Source: Paenibacillus alvei DSM 29 (GTDB lineage Bacteria > Bacillota > Bacilli > Paenibacillales > Paenibacillaceae). From it: a stretch of DNA of 64,000 nt. This document shows, piece by piece, positions 15,627-24,374 of the stretch (the first letter of the stretch is position 1; each line of letters begins with the position of its first letter). The translations under genes and the position numbers were made by a program. Location: assembly GCF_000293805.1 (NCBI RefSeq), contig NZ_AMBZ01000012.1:62001-126000 (forward strand), read 5' to 3'. Below the pieces are notes generated by a model. The model was given only the letters and a program-made list of their open reading frames with translations. It did not search any database and was not told where the DNA came from.

Positions 15627-15924
15627 CTACTTATCCCGTTTCCATTTGACTAGCAGAAAGTTTATTAAGCTTTTGTAAATTTGCGTAATTACCGTCGCAT
15701 CAGGCTGCTGAACCAGGATCGCAAGCATAAATGCAATCGCTGTTTCTGACCGAAATACCTCATTGCAAGCACCAAGCCGAGGGGAATATTGAGCATGCCT
15801 GAAGCAAATCCCAATGTAGCTCCCCCATCACATCAGACCATCCGCACCCTAGTCCAGTCCCATCAACAAAGGCTGCAAGCCCGAACATCCATAGGACATA
15901 CGTACAAACGGAAGAAGCGCCTCA
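15627..15924 (-). pseudogene. Decayed membrane-protein gene remnant upstream of phoR
   Basis: Protein-like segments appear in successive minus-strand frames: TYVLWMFGLAAFVDGTGLG (about 15840-15905), GATLGFASGMLNIPLGLVLAM (about 15760-15825), and FRSETAIAFMLAILVQQPDA followed by INFLLVKWKRDK and a stop at 15627. The pieces line up in order and look like one hydrophobic protein broken by two frameshifts. TAG and TGA lie upstream, so no intact start remains. I do not recognise the family. A short plus-strand reading frame over the same bases looks accidental. Confidence 0.45.
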
Positions 15925-15925
15925 C

Positions 15926-15957
15926 TACAAAGAACCCCCAGCAACAAGCAACTGGGG
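15926..15957 (-). terminator. Possible terminator of the fumarase gene
   Basis: CCCCAG (15936-15941) pairs with CTGGGG (15952-15957), and TTCTTT follows on the minus strand. It lies about 80 bases past the fumarase stop. The T run is weak. Confidence 0.45.
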
Positions 15958-16036
15958 ATAAGCAAATACATATACTGTTCGAATCAATTGTTTATCATCA
16001 GACCGAAATTGCGCTCGAACTTATTATTCTAACTCA

Positions 16037-17590
16037 TTAAAATACCGGATCCTTGAACTGAGCCAGCTTCTCAAGCGAGCTCCGATCCACATCTGCATGC
16101 AGACTATTCCCATGGGAATCCATCGTTACAATCGCTGCAAAGCCTTCCACCTCCAGATGCCACATCGCCTCTGGGATGCCGAAGTTCATATAGTCAACAC
16201 CGTTGACTTGTTTGATGCACTCTGCATAATATTGCGCAGCGCCGCCGATCGCATTCAAATATACTCCGCCATGCTCCTGCAGTGCAGCCAGCGTCTTCGC
16301 CCCCATGCCGCCCTTGCCGATAACAGCACGGATGCCGAACTTCTTCATAATATCGCCTTGATAAGGCTCTTCACGAATACTTGTTGTCGGACCAGCCGCC
16401 TTCACATGCCAGCCTGCCTCATCCTTCAGCATGACCGGACCGCAATGGTAAATGACCGCCCCATTCAAATCTAATGGCGCATCGTGATCCATTAAATGCT
16501 TATGGAGTGCATCACGGCCTGTGTGCATTTCTCCATTAATTATAACAACATCACCGACGCGCAATGAACGAATTGCCTCTTCCGTAATCGGAGTCGTAAG
16601 CACCACTTGACGGCTTGACCCTTGCTCAGAAGCAGCCGCGACTTGCTCTTTGCGTTCCGTGTCCTGCGGTGTCGCCATGGCAACCTCTGTACCGCGTTCG
16701 TAGATCCATTCGCGGATCGCCCCTGTATCACTGTCAAGAAGAACACCTTGACGGCGGAATGCCCAACAATTGTACGCGACGGATACGAAGAAGCTCGCCG
16801 GCAATCGATTCATAACGCCAATTTTACAACCCAGCAATGTGACCTCACCGCCGAAGCCCATTGTGCCGATCCCCAGCTCATTTGCCTTCTCCATAACATA
16901 CTGCTCGAGCCGCGCCAGATCCGGATGAGAATTCATGTCATCCGCCTTGCGGAACAGTTGATGCTTCGCAAGCTCATATCCTGTCGTACGATCTCCCCCG
17001 ATGCCAACACCGATGAAGCCTGCACTGCATCCCTGACCTTGAGCCTGATAGACAGCATGCAGAATACACTTGCGTATTCCGTCCAAATCACGGCCAGCCT
17101 TGCCCAGCCCTTCCAACTCTGTAGGCAGACTATACTGTATGTTTTTGTTCTCGCAGCCGCCGCCTTTCAGAATAAGCTTAACTTCCACCTCATCGCGTTC
17201 CCACTGCTCGAAATGAATGACAGGCGTACCCGGTCCCAAGTTATCGCCGCTGTTCGCCCCCGTTAAGGAATCTACAGAATTGGTACGAAGCTTGCCTTCT
17301 TTTGTAGCCCGGCTGATTGCTTCGTGAATGTCCTGCTTCATTTTGATTTGATTCGCCCCAACTGGTGTATGTACAATAAAGGTTGGCATGCCTGTATCCT
17401 GACAAATTGGCGACACGTTTTTCTCAGCCATGTTAATATTGCGAGCGATCGTGCTTAAGGACAAGCCTGAACGCGTTGCCGCATCCTCACGAGCTTGCGC
17501 CTGCTGAATCGCCCGTCTCACATCTCCAGGTAAATTTGTAGACGTTTCCACAATTAATTCATACACACTTTGCAAAAATGATGTCATCAT
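16037..17590 (-). CDS. Class I iron-sulfur fumarate hydratase (517 aa)
   Basis: Oxygen-sensitive [4Fe-4S] fumarase that interconverts fumarate and malate in the TCA cycle. The alpha part includes PICQDTGMPTF, GVGIGGDRTTGYELAKHQL and FGGEVTLLGCKIGV; the Cys residues in these blocks are the expected cluster ligands. The beta part follows in the same chain (PITEEAIRSLRVGDVVIING, MHTGRDALHKHLM, GPTTSIREEPYQ, VIGKGGMGAKTL), so this is the fused FumA/B-like type. I start at the second ATG of ATGATG (17588-17590 reading from 5'), 7 bases after AGAGGAG, which removes about 30 unlikely residues of a longer frame. Most Bacillus species use the unrelated class II enzyme, so class I here fits anaerobic or facultative growth. 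It lies near but outside the citZ-icd-mdh operon. Confidence 0.93.
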   Translation of the reverse strand: MMTSFLQSVYELIVETSTNLPGDVRRAIQQAQAREDAATRSGLSLSTIARNINMAEKNVSPICQDTGMPTFIVHTPVGANQIKMKQDIHEAISRATKEGKLRTNSVDSLTGANSGDNLGPGTPVIHFEQWERDEVEVKLILKGGGCENKNIQYSLPTELEGLGKAGRDLDGIRKCILHAVYQAQGQGCSAGFIGVGIGGDRTTGYELAKHQLFRKADDMNSHPDLARLEQYVMEKANELGIGTMGFGGEVTLLGCKIGVMNRLPASFFVSVAYNCWAFRRQGVLLDSDTGAIREWIYERGTEVAMATPQDTERKEQVAAASEQGSSRQVVLTTPITEEAIRSLRVGDVVIINGEMHTGRDALHKHLMDHDAPLDLNGAVIYHCGPVMLKDEAGWHVKAAGPTTSIREEPYQGDIMKKFGIRAVIGKGGMGAKTLAALQEHGGVYLNAIGGAAQYYAECIKQVNGVDYMNFGIPEAMWHLEVEGFAAIVTMDSHGNSLHADVDRSSLEKLAQFKDPVF

Positions 17591-17828
17591 GAACTTGCTC
17601 CTCTCATCTCTTACCATCCCGGGAAATGAGCGTTCTTGATGCAGATCTCGGAAGCATCGGGAAGTAGTTTTATGTTTCAATTTCGTCAAATAAGTTCCAT
17701 GCTATTATAATATCATATGGCATGCACCTTATCGAACCATTTTCCATGCCATGCTGATACAAACAACATACAATCATTCTTTCTTAATGAAAAGAATGTC
17801 ATGATATTACTGTGAAAGGAAGAGACCT

Positions 17829-18473
17829 ATGAGTACATCTGAGAATTCAACTGCCAAACCCCATCATTTTCTCGCTTATATGTACCGGCTCAAGCATATC
17901 GAGCGCTGGAGCCTTATGCGAAATACAGACAAAGAGAATGTTGCCGAGCATACGTTTCATGTTGCGATGACCACACATATGCTGTGCACCATTGCCAATG
18001 AAGTGTTCCATAAGAAGGTAGATACCGGGCAAGCTGTTGCACTCGCCTTGTTCCATGATGCAACCGAGGTATTTACTGGCGATATTCCAACTCCCGTCAA
18101 GCATCATAACAGCCGGTTATTGAACAATTTCCGTGAAATTGAACAGCTTGCAGCCGAACGATTGGTCGGAATGATTCCTGCCGAACTGCAACGCGTATAT
18201 TCACCCCTTATTGATCCGCAGGGCGATCATGAGCTGCGTAGTTATGTGAAAGCTGCTGATCTGCTTGATGCGTATGTAAAGTGTATTAGTGAACTGGCTG
18301 CCGGCAACCGCGAATTCGAAATCGCCAAACGCCAAACAGAGCAAAAATTAAAGCAGTTGGATATGCCAGAGGTGCACTATTTCCTGACTGCACTTGCACC
18401 AAGCTTTAACATGACGTTGGATGAAATTTCTCTATCAGATGAAGAGGAGCATGCCGAGGATCCTATGTCCTAG
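17829..18473 (+). CDS. HD-domain 5'-deoxynucleotidase, YfbR/HDDC2 family (214 aa)
   Basis: The HD metal-binding pattern is clear: AEHTFHVAMTTHML supplies the first His pair, LFHDATEVFTGDIPTPVKH gives the His-Asp, and YVKAADLLDAYVKC the last Asp. YfbR proteins remove phosphate from deoxynucleoside 5'-monophosphates. The match to YfbR is good from residue 10 to about 190 (RNTDKENVAEHTF, SRLLNNFREIEQLAAERL). The C-terminal tail DEEEHAEDPMS is acidic and not conserved. AGGAAGAG lies just upstream of the ATG. It starts divergently from the fumarase and is followed after 126 bases by ytvI. Confidence 0.85.
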   Translation: MSTSENSTAKPHHFLAYMYRLKHIERWSLMRNTDKENVAEHTFHVAMTTHMLCTIANEVFHKKVDTGQAVALALFHDATEVFTGDIPTPVKHHNSRLLNNFREIEQLAAERLVGMIPAELQRVYSPLIDPQGDHELRSYVKAADLLDAYVKCISELAAGNREFEIAKRQTEQKLKQLDMPEVHYFLTALAPSFNMTLDEISLSDEEEHAEDPMS

Positions 18474-18599
18474 CGACATGCATTTGGATGAGTATGAATT
18501 GATTCTTTTGTTACAATAATGAAAAGAACAACCTGAACGGCTGCATATTCACTCACATACTCCACATTCAAGATTATTTTTGTAGAAAGGAAGTCATGG

Positions 18600-19751
18600 A
18601 TGCCTATTTTTAATACCACCCTCGTTCATCGCATCTTCCGTGCAGCATGGGTGCTAATCCTTGTTGCTGCCGTTGCTGCGGTATTCTATTTCGGGTTTTC
18701 GATCATTTGTCCCTTCCTGATCGCTTGGCTGTTAGCCTACATGATGAATCCAATCGTCCGCTTTTTGGAGAATCGCTGGAAGTTCCGCCGCGGATTTGCC
18801 GTTATGACGGCCTTATTGCTCTTTGCAGCCATCATTGCAGGTGTTCTATATATCTTCACAACGAAGATCATATCCGAATCGTGGCATATTATGGGGATCG
18901 TACAAAATCAAATTATGGAGTGGAGAGCACAGGCCGAGGCCTATTTCTATTCGGCTGAGTTCCAGCATCTTCTGTCTGATTTGAATGACACATTCAATTT
19001 TGCAGATTTGAAGTCTTCACTATCAAAATATACAGGAACGATTGCTAGCGGGGGCACCTTAATTGTCGCCTACCTATTTAATTTCTTAAAAGCTACTGTC
19101 TTGTTCCTGCCTAAGCTTGCAGTTATTACGGTCATCGTCTTGGTCGCTACATTCCTGATCAGCAAACAATGGAACATGATTTCTTCCAAGGGCACGGCTA
19201 TGATTCCTGAACGTGTACGCCGCTCTCTTGGAGTCGTCACAAGCGATCTGCAGAATGCTGTGTTCGGTTATATTAAGGGACATATTATTCTATCCAGTAT
19301 TACTGCACTCGTCTTCTTCCTAGGCTTGCTTGTGCTAGGTGTTGAATATGCCTTCACCATTGCACTGATTGGCGGTCTTGTAGATTTAATTCCGCTGGTC
19401 GGCATACCTGCCATCGTAGTGCCATGGGCTATATTCGCCTATGTGGAGGGAAATGTTTTTTTAGGGACGGGGCTGCTCATCATGTGGCCGATCATCCTTG
19501 TTACACGACATGCTTTTGAACCTAAAGTATATGGGGACAGCATTGGACTAAACCCGCTCATGCTGCTCTTCTTCCTGTATGCCGGATTGAAGCTGTTCGG
19601 CGTGCCTGGCATTATCATCGGAATTTTGTCCCTTGTCGTACTTACAGCACTAGAGAAGGCACATGTGTTCCGCGATGTATGGCGCTATATTATGACCGGC
19701 TCCTTCTTCAGCAATGAGGAGGATCAAGCTGCTGTATCGCTCATTGATTAA
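18600..19751 (+). CDS. ytvI: Sporulation membrane protein YtvI (first copy), AI-2E transporter family
   Basis: A polytopic protein of 383 residues in the AI-2E/PerM superfamily. Hydrophobic segments include about 15-33 (AWVLILVAAVAAVFYFGF), 35-52, 68-90 and several between 160 and 350. The family signatures are LIAWLLAYMMNPIVRFLE and LIGGLVDLIPLVGIPAIVVPW. In B. subtilis YtvI is made in the mother cell during sporulation and its gene lies near citZ, as here. The start ATG follows GAAAGGAAG. The paralogue at 24375 shares this architecture, so the citZ operon lies between two ytvI genes. Transport function is not shown by sequence alone. Confidence 0.88.
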   Translation: MPIFNTTLVHRIFRAAWVLILVAAVAAVFYFGFSIICPFLIAWLLAYMMNPIVRFLENRWKFRRGFAVMTALLLFAAIIAGVLYIFTTKIISESWHIMGIVQNQIMEWRAQAEAYFYSAEFQHLLSDLNDTFNFADLKSSLSKYTGTIASGGTLIVAYLFNFLKATVLFLPKLAVITVIVLVATFLISKQWNMISSKGTAMIPERVRRSLGVVTSDLQNAVFGYIKGHIILSSITALVFFLGLLVLGVEYAFTIALIGGLVDLIPLVGIPAIVVPWAIFAYVEGNVFLGTGLLIMWPIILVTRHAFEPKVYGDSIGLNPLMLLFFLYAGLKLFGVPGIIIGILSLVVLTALEKAHVFRDVWRYIMTGSFFSNEEDQAAVSLID

Positions 19752-19832
19752 ACAACCGACTTGATTCTTCATGAGGGTTTCGCAGAACGGGAGCTCCTCC
19801 CCAACTGAAACAATCTTGAATCATAATCTACT

Positions 19833-19873
19833 AAAAAAATCGCCCGGCTAGACATTAGTCTGACCAGGCGATT
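19833..19873 (-). terminator. Terminator of the broken membrane-protein gene
   Basis: AATCGCC and GGCGATT form a stem with inner GG/CC pairs. On the minus strand a run of seven T follows. It may also stop ytvI transcription from the other side. Confidence 0.65.
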
Positions 19874-19876
19874 CTA

Positions 19877-20360
19877 TTATGCAGTCGGTACAGTAATAAA
19901 CTTATAGCTGTATACCATCAGAAGTACAATGACAATGAACAATACGAAAATAAGCGTACTGAATGTGCGAACCTTGCCGGTAGCTGTATCATTTGCTTGA
20001 CCGCTCTTTGCGGATTGAGCTGCAAGCTTGATTTGCTTGACCGCTCTTTGCGGATTGAGCTGCAAGCTTGATTTGCTTGCCCATGATGCCGCTAAATGCT
20101 GCAATCGCAAGGAAGACAACCGTCGTCAGTACCATCCAGAGCACGCTGTACTTCGCTTGGCTCATGAGATAACCGCCTGTAATGAACTGAACGATCAAGA
20201 AATACTGAGATAAACGATTCGCCGTTCCCACGCCCACGAGCAGCCCCTCTTGTCCTGCTGTAGACAGCTTGTTCAAATTCCCTACGACAAATGGAACAAT
20301 GGCATAGAACCCCATTGCTACCGCACCTAAAATGTGCAAAAGATTAAAGGCACTGTACAT
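19877..20360 (-). pseudogene. Four-helix membrane protein gene broken by a 40-bp tandem duplication
   Basis: The gene starts at 20358-20360 (MYSAFNLLHILGAVAMGFYA). Its 5' part encodes three hydrophobic segments: about residues 4-26, LIVQFITGGYLM and VLWMVLTTVVFLAIAAFSGI. The 3' part, in another frame, encodes KVRTFSTLIFVLFIVIVLLM and ends VPTA at 19877. The break is caused by a perfect 40-bp direct repeat (19991-20030 and 20031-20070). Removing one copy restores a single frame of about 147 residues with the join GKQIKLAAQSAKSGQANDTA. With the duplication the first frame ends after NQACSSIRKERSSK. The family is a conserved hypothetical membrane protein I cannot name. It lies between ytvI and mdh, and a strong hairpin separates it from mdh. 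Confidence 0.85.
19991..20070. repeat. Perfect 40-bp tandem duplication (two copies)
   Basis: Bases 19991-20030 repeat exactly as 20031-20070. The unit begins ATTTGCTTGACCGCTC and ends GCAAGCTTG, and the following nine bases start a partial third copy. Because 40 is not divisible by three, the duplication shifts the frame of the surrounding membrane-protein gene. Perfect identity points to a recent event. Confidence 0.97.
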
Positions 20361-20434
20361 ATAAATACATTCCCTCCATAGCCATGATATGTATCATTCT
20401 TCGTTCCATTATACTAAAATTTTCTTGCTAACAC

Positions 20435-20468
20435 AAAGAAAGACACCGAAAAATTCGGCGTCTTTCTT
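20435..20468. terminator. Bidirectional terminator hairpin downstream of mdh
   Basis: A 15-bp stem, AAAGAAAGACACCGAA with its complement TTCGGCGTCTTTCTT and a 3-base loop, has T-rich arms on both strands. It ends the citZ-icd-mdh operon, which stops at 20528. Confidence 0.8.
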
Positions 20469-20527
20469 GTTATCTCAATGACATTTGTCACAATGTTGAT
20501 ACATTATAAAATAATTGCATTATTGTG

Positions 20528-21478
20528 TTACACGTGTTCTCCAGTAACTACCTGAATGACGCTGCGTACCGATTCGGCTGACTTATCCAATGCAGCCTTC
20601 TCCTCTGGAGTCAATTCAATCTCGATCACTCTCTCGATTCCGTCTCCACCGAGTACAGCCAGCACACCCATAAATAAGCCGTCATACCCGTATTCGCCTT
20701 CCAGATAAGCAATGACCGGAAGAATCCGCTTCTTGTCTTTCAATATGGCTTCCGCCATTTGCACGATCGAAGCCGCTGGCGCATAGTAAGCACTTCCGTT
20801 GCCAAGCAAATTGACAATTTCGCCGCCGCCTACACGCGTACGCTGTACAATTTCCGCAATGCGTTCTTGCGGAAGGAGACTTTCAATCGGTACTCCGCCC
20901 ACACTCGTATAACGAACGAGCGGCACCATATCATCTCCATGACCGCCAAGCACGACACCGCGCACATCTTCCACAGATACGTTCAGTTCTTCTGCAATAA
21001 AAGTGCAGTAACGAGCCGTATCCAGAACGCCGGATTGGCCGATTACGCGATTTCTAGGAAATCCGAGTGTTTCAAATGCAGCATAGGTCATCGCATCTAC
21101 CGGATTGCTCAAAAGAATCACGTAAGCATTCGGGCAATAAGCTTTTACGTTCTCACATACCGACTTCACAATGCTTGCGTTCGTATTTACCAAATCATCA
21201 CGGCTCATACCAGGCTTGCGAGCCACACCTGCAGTAATGATGACGATATCGGAATCTTGCGTGTCTTCATAGTTGGACGTTCCTATAATGCGGCTGTCAA
21301 ACCCTTGAACCGGACCAGCCTCAAGCATATCAAGCGCCTTGCCCTTTGTCGGATTCTCCAACTGAGGAATATCAACTAATACAACATCTCCAAGTTCCTT
21401 TTGAGCCAACATGAGAGCAGTTGTCGCCCCAGTGAAACCAGCACCAACGACTGTGATCTTATTGCGTCGAATAGCCAT
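20528..21478 (-). CDS. mdh: Malate dehydrogenase, NAD-dependent
   Basis: Oxidises malate to oxaloacetate in the TCA cycle. The Rossmann fold opens with GAGFTG at residues 12-17, and an acidic Asp36 in VVLVDI at the end of beta-2 indicates NAD preference. Catalytic and substrate residues show in [23 protein letters not shown] and the active-site His in [13 protein letters not shown]. The length of 316 residues fits LDH-like (MalDH type 3) enzymes. I chose the ATG at 21476-21478 because AGGAGG lies 10 bases upstream and the mature sequence starts there; a longer upstream extension reads into icd. The ribosome site overlaps the icd stop codon, so translation of the two is probably coupled. Confidence 0.96.
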   Translation of the reverse strand: MAIRRNKITVVGAGFTGATTALMLAQKELGDVVLVDIPQLENPTKGKALDMLEAGPVQGFDSRIIGTSNYEDTQDSDIVIITAGVARKPGMSRDDLVNTNASIVKSVCENVKAYCPNAYVILLSNPVDAMTYAAFETLGFPRNRVIGQSGVLDTARYCTFIAEELNVSVEDVRGVVLGGHGDDMVPLVRYTSVGGVPIESLLPQERIAEIVQRTRVGGGEIVNLLGNGSAYYAPAASIVQMAEAILKDKKRILPVIAYLEGEYGYDGLFMGVLAVLGGDGIERVIEIELTPEEKAALDKSAESVRSVIQVVTGEHV

Positions 21479-21492
21479 TCGGATTCGACCTC

Positions 21493-22791
21493 CTAGTTCA
21501 TGTGATTGATGATGTGGTCGGCAAACTGCGAGCATTTAACTTCTGTCGCATTTTCCATAAGACGCGCGAAATCATAAGTAACCGTCTTGTTGTTGATGGC
21601 GGCTTCCATTCCTTTATAGATTAAGTCTGCTGCTTCCTGCCAGCCCAAATGCTCAAGCATCATAACACCGGACAAGATCACAGAGCCTGGGTTAACAACG
21701 TCTTTATCCGCATATTTCGGAGCTGTACCGTGAGTAGCTTCGAAGATTGCATGTCCAGTCACGTAGTTGATGTTCGCACCAGGTGCGATACCGATGCCGC
21801 CAACTTGGGCAGCCAACGCATCAGACAAGTAATCGCCGTTCAGGTTCAATGTCGCAATGACATCAAATTCCTTCGGACGCGTCAATACTTGCTGCAACGC
21901 GATGTCTGCAATCGCATCCTTGATGATAACCTTGCCAGCCGCTTCTGCTTCCGCTTGCGCCTTGTTCGCAGCTTCTGTTCCTTCAGCTTCTTTGATGCGG
22001 TCGTATTGCCCCCATGTGAATGTGTGCGCTGGGAATTCTTGTTCAGCCACTTCATAGCCCCAGTTCTTGAACGCACCCTCAGTGAACTTCATGATGTTCC
22101 CTTTGTGTACGAGCGTCACGCTCTTGCGCTTATGCTTGATCGCATATTCGATTGCGGCACGAACAAGGCGCTTGGATCCGTCAGACGATACAGGCTTGAT
22201 GCCGATACCAGATGTCTCAGGGAAGCGGATCTTCTTCACGCCCATTTCTTCTTGAAGGAATTGAATTACTTTCTTCACATCTTCCGAGCCAGAAGCATAC
22301 TCGATACCTGCGTAGATATCCTCCGTGTTCTCGCGGAAAATAACCATATCCACCAGTTCCGGATGCTTAACAGGGGAAGGAACACCATCGAAATAACGTA
22401 CTGGACGCAAGCACACGTACAGATCAAGCTCTTGGCGAAGTGCAACGTTCAGGGAGCGGATGCCGCCGCCGATTGGCGTCGTCAATGGACCCTTAATCGC
22501 CACAATATACTCGCGAATCGATTCCAGCGTATCATTTGGCAGCCATTCACCATATTCGTTGAATGCCTTTTCGCCAGCGAATACCTCGTACCAAGCAAGC
22601 TTGCGTTCACCGTTGTATGCCTTCTCAACAGCTGCATCCAATACACGCTTGGACGCGCGCCAAATATCACGGCCTGTACCATCCCCTTCAATGAATGGGA
22701 TAATTGGATGAGCAGGCACTTGAAGCTTGCCATCCACAATGTTAATTTTCTCGCCTTCGGTCGGTGGTGCAAATTTGTCCAATTGAATCAC
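21493..22791 (-). CDS. icd: NADP-dependent isocitrate dehydrogenase
   Basis: Decarboxylates isocitrate to 2-oxoglutarate. Family signatures are [36 protein letters not shown] (the Ser that AceK phosphorylates in enterics), [31 protein letters not shown], and [17 protein letters not shown]. The NADP-binding part is [17 protein letters not shown]. The start is GTG at 22789-22791, 7 bases after AAGGAGG, giving 432 residues, close to the B. subtilis enzyme. It lies 133 bases downstream of citZ and 14 bases upstream of mdh on the same strand. Confidence 0.96.
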   Translation of the reverse strand: MIQLDKFAPPTEGEKINIVDGKLQVPAHPIIPFIEGDGTGRDIWRASKRVLDAAVEKAYNGERKLAWYEVFAGEKAFNEYGEWLPNDTLESIREYIVAIKGPLTTPIGGGIRSLNVALRQELDLYVCLRPVRYFDGVPSPVKHPELVDMVIFRENTEDIYAGIEYASGSEDVKKVIQFLQEEMGVKKIRFPETSGIGIKPVSSDGSKRLVRAAIEYAIKHKRKSVTLVHKGNIMKFTEGAFKNWGYEVAEQEFPAHTFTWGQYDRIKEAEGTEAANKAQAEAEAAGKVIIKDAIADIALQQVLTRPKEFDVIATLNLNGDYLSDALAAQVGGIGIAPGANINYVTGHAIFEATHGTAPKYADKDVVNPGSVILSGVMMLEHLGWQEAADLIYKGMEAAINNKTVTYDFARLMENATEVKCSQFADHIINHMN

Positions 22792-22924
22792 AGATGTTCC
22801 TCCTTCAATGTCATTGTCACACAAACAGCTAACGGGAGCTACTCCTCTATTGTAGCAACCCGTCAATTTGTAAGACAACCTAAGTTTTCAAAAACTTCAA
22901 CATATATCTCAAATGAGTGCAAAA

Positions 22925-24037
22925 TTACCTTGCTTGGATCGGGATAAAAAGTTGATTCGACGGTCCTGTATATTCCGCACGAGGGCGAATAATACGGTTA
23001 TTGTCCAACTGCTCCAAAATATGAGCTGTCCAGCCGGATACGCGGCTGATTGCAAAGATAGGCGTGAACAAATCTCTTGGAATGCCCAGCATCGTATAAA
23101 CCGAAGCCGAATAGAAATCAACATTCGGTTTAAGCCCCTTCTGGCCCGTAACGAGCGCTTCGATGCGAGTGGACATGTCATACAGCTTCAGGTTATCGCT
23201 TGCTTCACCCAGTTCACGTGACATCTTCTGCAGATGCTTCGCACGCGGATCTCCATTCTTATATACACGGTGTCCGAAGCCCATGATTTTCTCCTTGTTG
23301 TCAAGCTTACTCTGGATGTAATCATCCACATGATCCAGATCAGCAATCTCCTCCAACATCATCATAACAGCTTCATTTGCTCCGCCATGCAGCGGACCCT
23401 TCAGTGCGCCAATCGCCGATACAATGCCTGAATACATATCCGACAAGGTAGCAACTGTAACCCGTGCAGCGAACGTCGAAGCATTCAGCTCATGATCCGC
23501 ATGTAGGACGAGCGCCTTATCCATTGCGGATACCGCGCTGGCAGAAGGCTCTTCACCAGTCAACATATATAGGAAATTATAGGCTATGGAATGACCCGCT
23601 TTTGGAGGAACTGGCTCCTTCCCTGCACGAATGCGGGCAAAAGCCGCGACCACAGTTGGCAGTTGCGCTTGCAACGCTATAGCCTTGTTAACATTCGCAT
23701 CATGCCCCGTGTCATTCGCATGCTCATCATATAAAGCTAATGCGGAAATCGCAGTACGGAGAACAGCCATCGTATTCGCATCAGACGGATACAATTTCAT
23801 TTGTTCAACAACGGCTGAAGGAATTGCAGCGTTCTTCTCCAGGCGCGTGTGTAACTCCGAAAGTTCCTCTTGATTTGGCAGCTTGCCGAACCACAACAAA
23901 TGAACAACTTCCTCGAATGTCGAATGCTCGGCCAAATCGTCGATATTATAACCGCGGTATGTCAGCACACCATCGATGATTGAGCTAATAGAAGAAGTCG
24001 TTGCAACTATGCCTTCCAATCCTTTCGTTGCTGTCAT
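22925..24037 (-). CDS. citZ: Citrate synthase
   Basis: Condenses acetyl-CoA and oxaloacetate to citrate. The order of blocks is that of Gram-positive type II enzymes: LEGIVATTSSISSIIDGVL, YRGYNIDDLAEHSTFEE, LHADHELNASTFAARVT (catalytic His), LKGPLHGGANEAV, MGFGHRVYKNGDPRAKHL (catalytic His), and NVDFYSASVYTMLGIPRDLFTP with the catalytic Asp. Length is 370 residues, matching B. subtilis CitZ. The ATG at 24035-24037 follows AAGGAGAG by about 7 bases. A promoter with a cre site over its -35 lies 110-145 bases upstream, so carbon-catabolite repression by CcpA is likely. Confidence 0.96.
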   Translation of the reverse strand: MTATKGLEGIVATTSSISSIIDGVLTYRGYNIDDLAEHSTFEEVVHLLWFGKLPNQEELSELHTRLEKNAAIPSAVVEQMKLYPSDANTMAVLRTAISALALYDEHANDTGHDANVNKAIALQAQLPTVVAAFARIRAGKEPVPPKAGHSIAYNFLYMLTGEEPSASAVSAMDKALVLHADHELNASTFAARVTVATLSDMYSGIVSAIGALKGPLHGGANEAVMMMLEEIADLDHVDDYIQSKLDNKEKIMGFGHRVYKNGDPRAKHLQKMSRELGEASDNLKLYDMSTRIEALVTGQKGLKPNVDFYSASVYTMLGIPRDLFTPIFAISRVSGWTAHILEQLDNNRIIRPRAEYTGPSNQLFIPIQAR

Positions 24038-24143
24038 CTGTCCTCTCTCCTTTGCAATGTAACCTAATACCATCCCAACTTTCTTTTCCCTGTAATCTCA
24101 TGATGTGACCCGCCTCGGAAAAAAGGCAAGTTTTTCTATAAAG

Positions 24144-24182
24144 ATGATAATGGATAATGTCGGAAATGTGAACGGTTTCAGT
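24144..24182 (-). promoter_or_regulatory. citZ promoter with overlapping cre site
   Basis: On the minus strand TTCACA (24167-24172) and TATCAT (24144-24149) form a sigma-A promoter with a 17-bp spacer. The plus-strand sequence ATGTGAACGGTTTCAGT (24166-24182) fits the CcpA cre consensus (WTGNNARCGNWWWCAWW) at all but one position. The cre therefore covers the -35 box. This matches known CcpA repression of citZ in B. subtilis. Binding here is an inference. Confidence 0.75.
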
Positions 24183-24374
24183 AGAAAAATATGGATAGAA
24201 ATGCTTTATCAGAGGTATAAACGTTTTTTAAAGTCCTGTGAATTGGGGATTTAGAAAAGAAAAAACAAGGAACGGACGTATTGTGCATAGCATATAAGGA
24301 GAGGGTCGTCCTTCTCAATCGGACGTGCTCGTATGTGAAAAATTTATGGAGAGATCATGGAGGTGAGCGGGAAC

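Noticed and set aside
15789-16040. Short plus-strand frame upstream of fumarase
   Set aside because: The minus strand shows better protein-like segments, and the plus frame is Gln/Lys/Thr-rich without a family match.
21649-22947. A 432-codon open frame on the plus strand
   Set aside because: It runs antisense to icd and its 5' region, has no ribosome site or domain, and is created by codon bias of the true gene.
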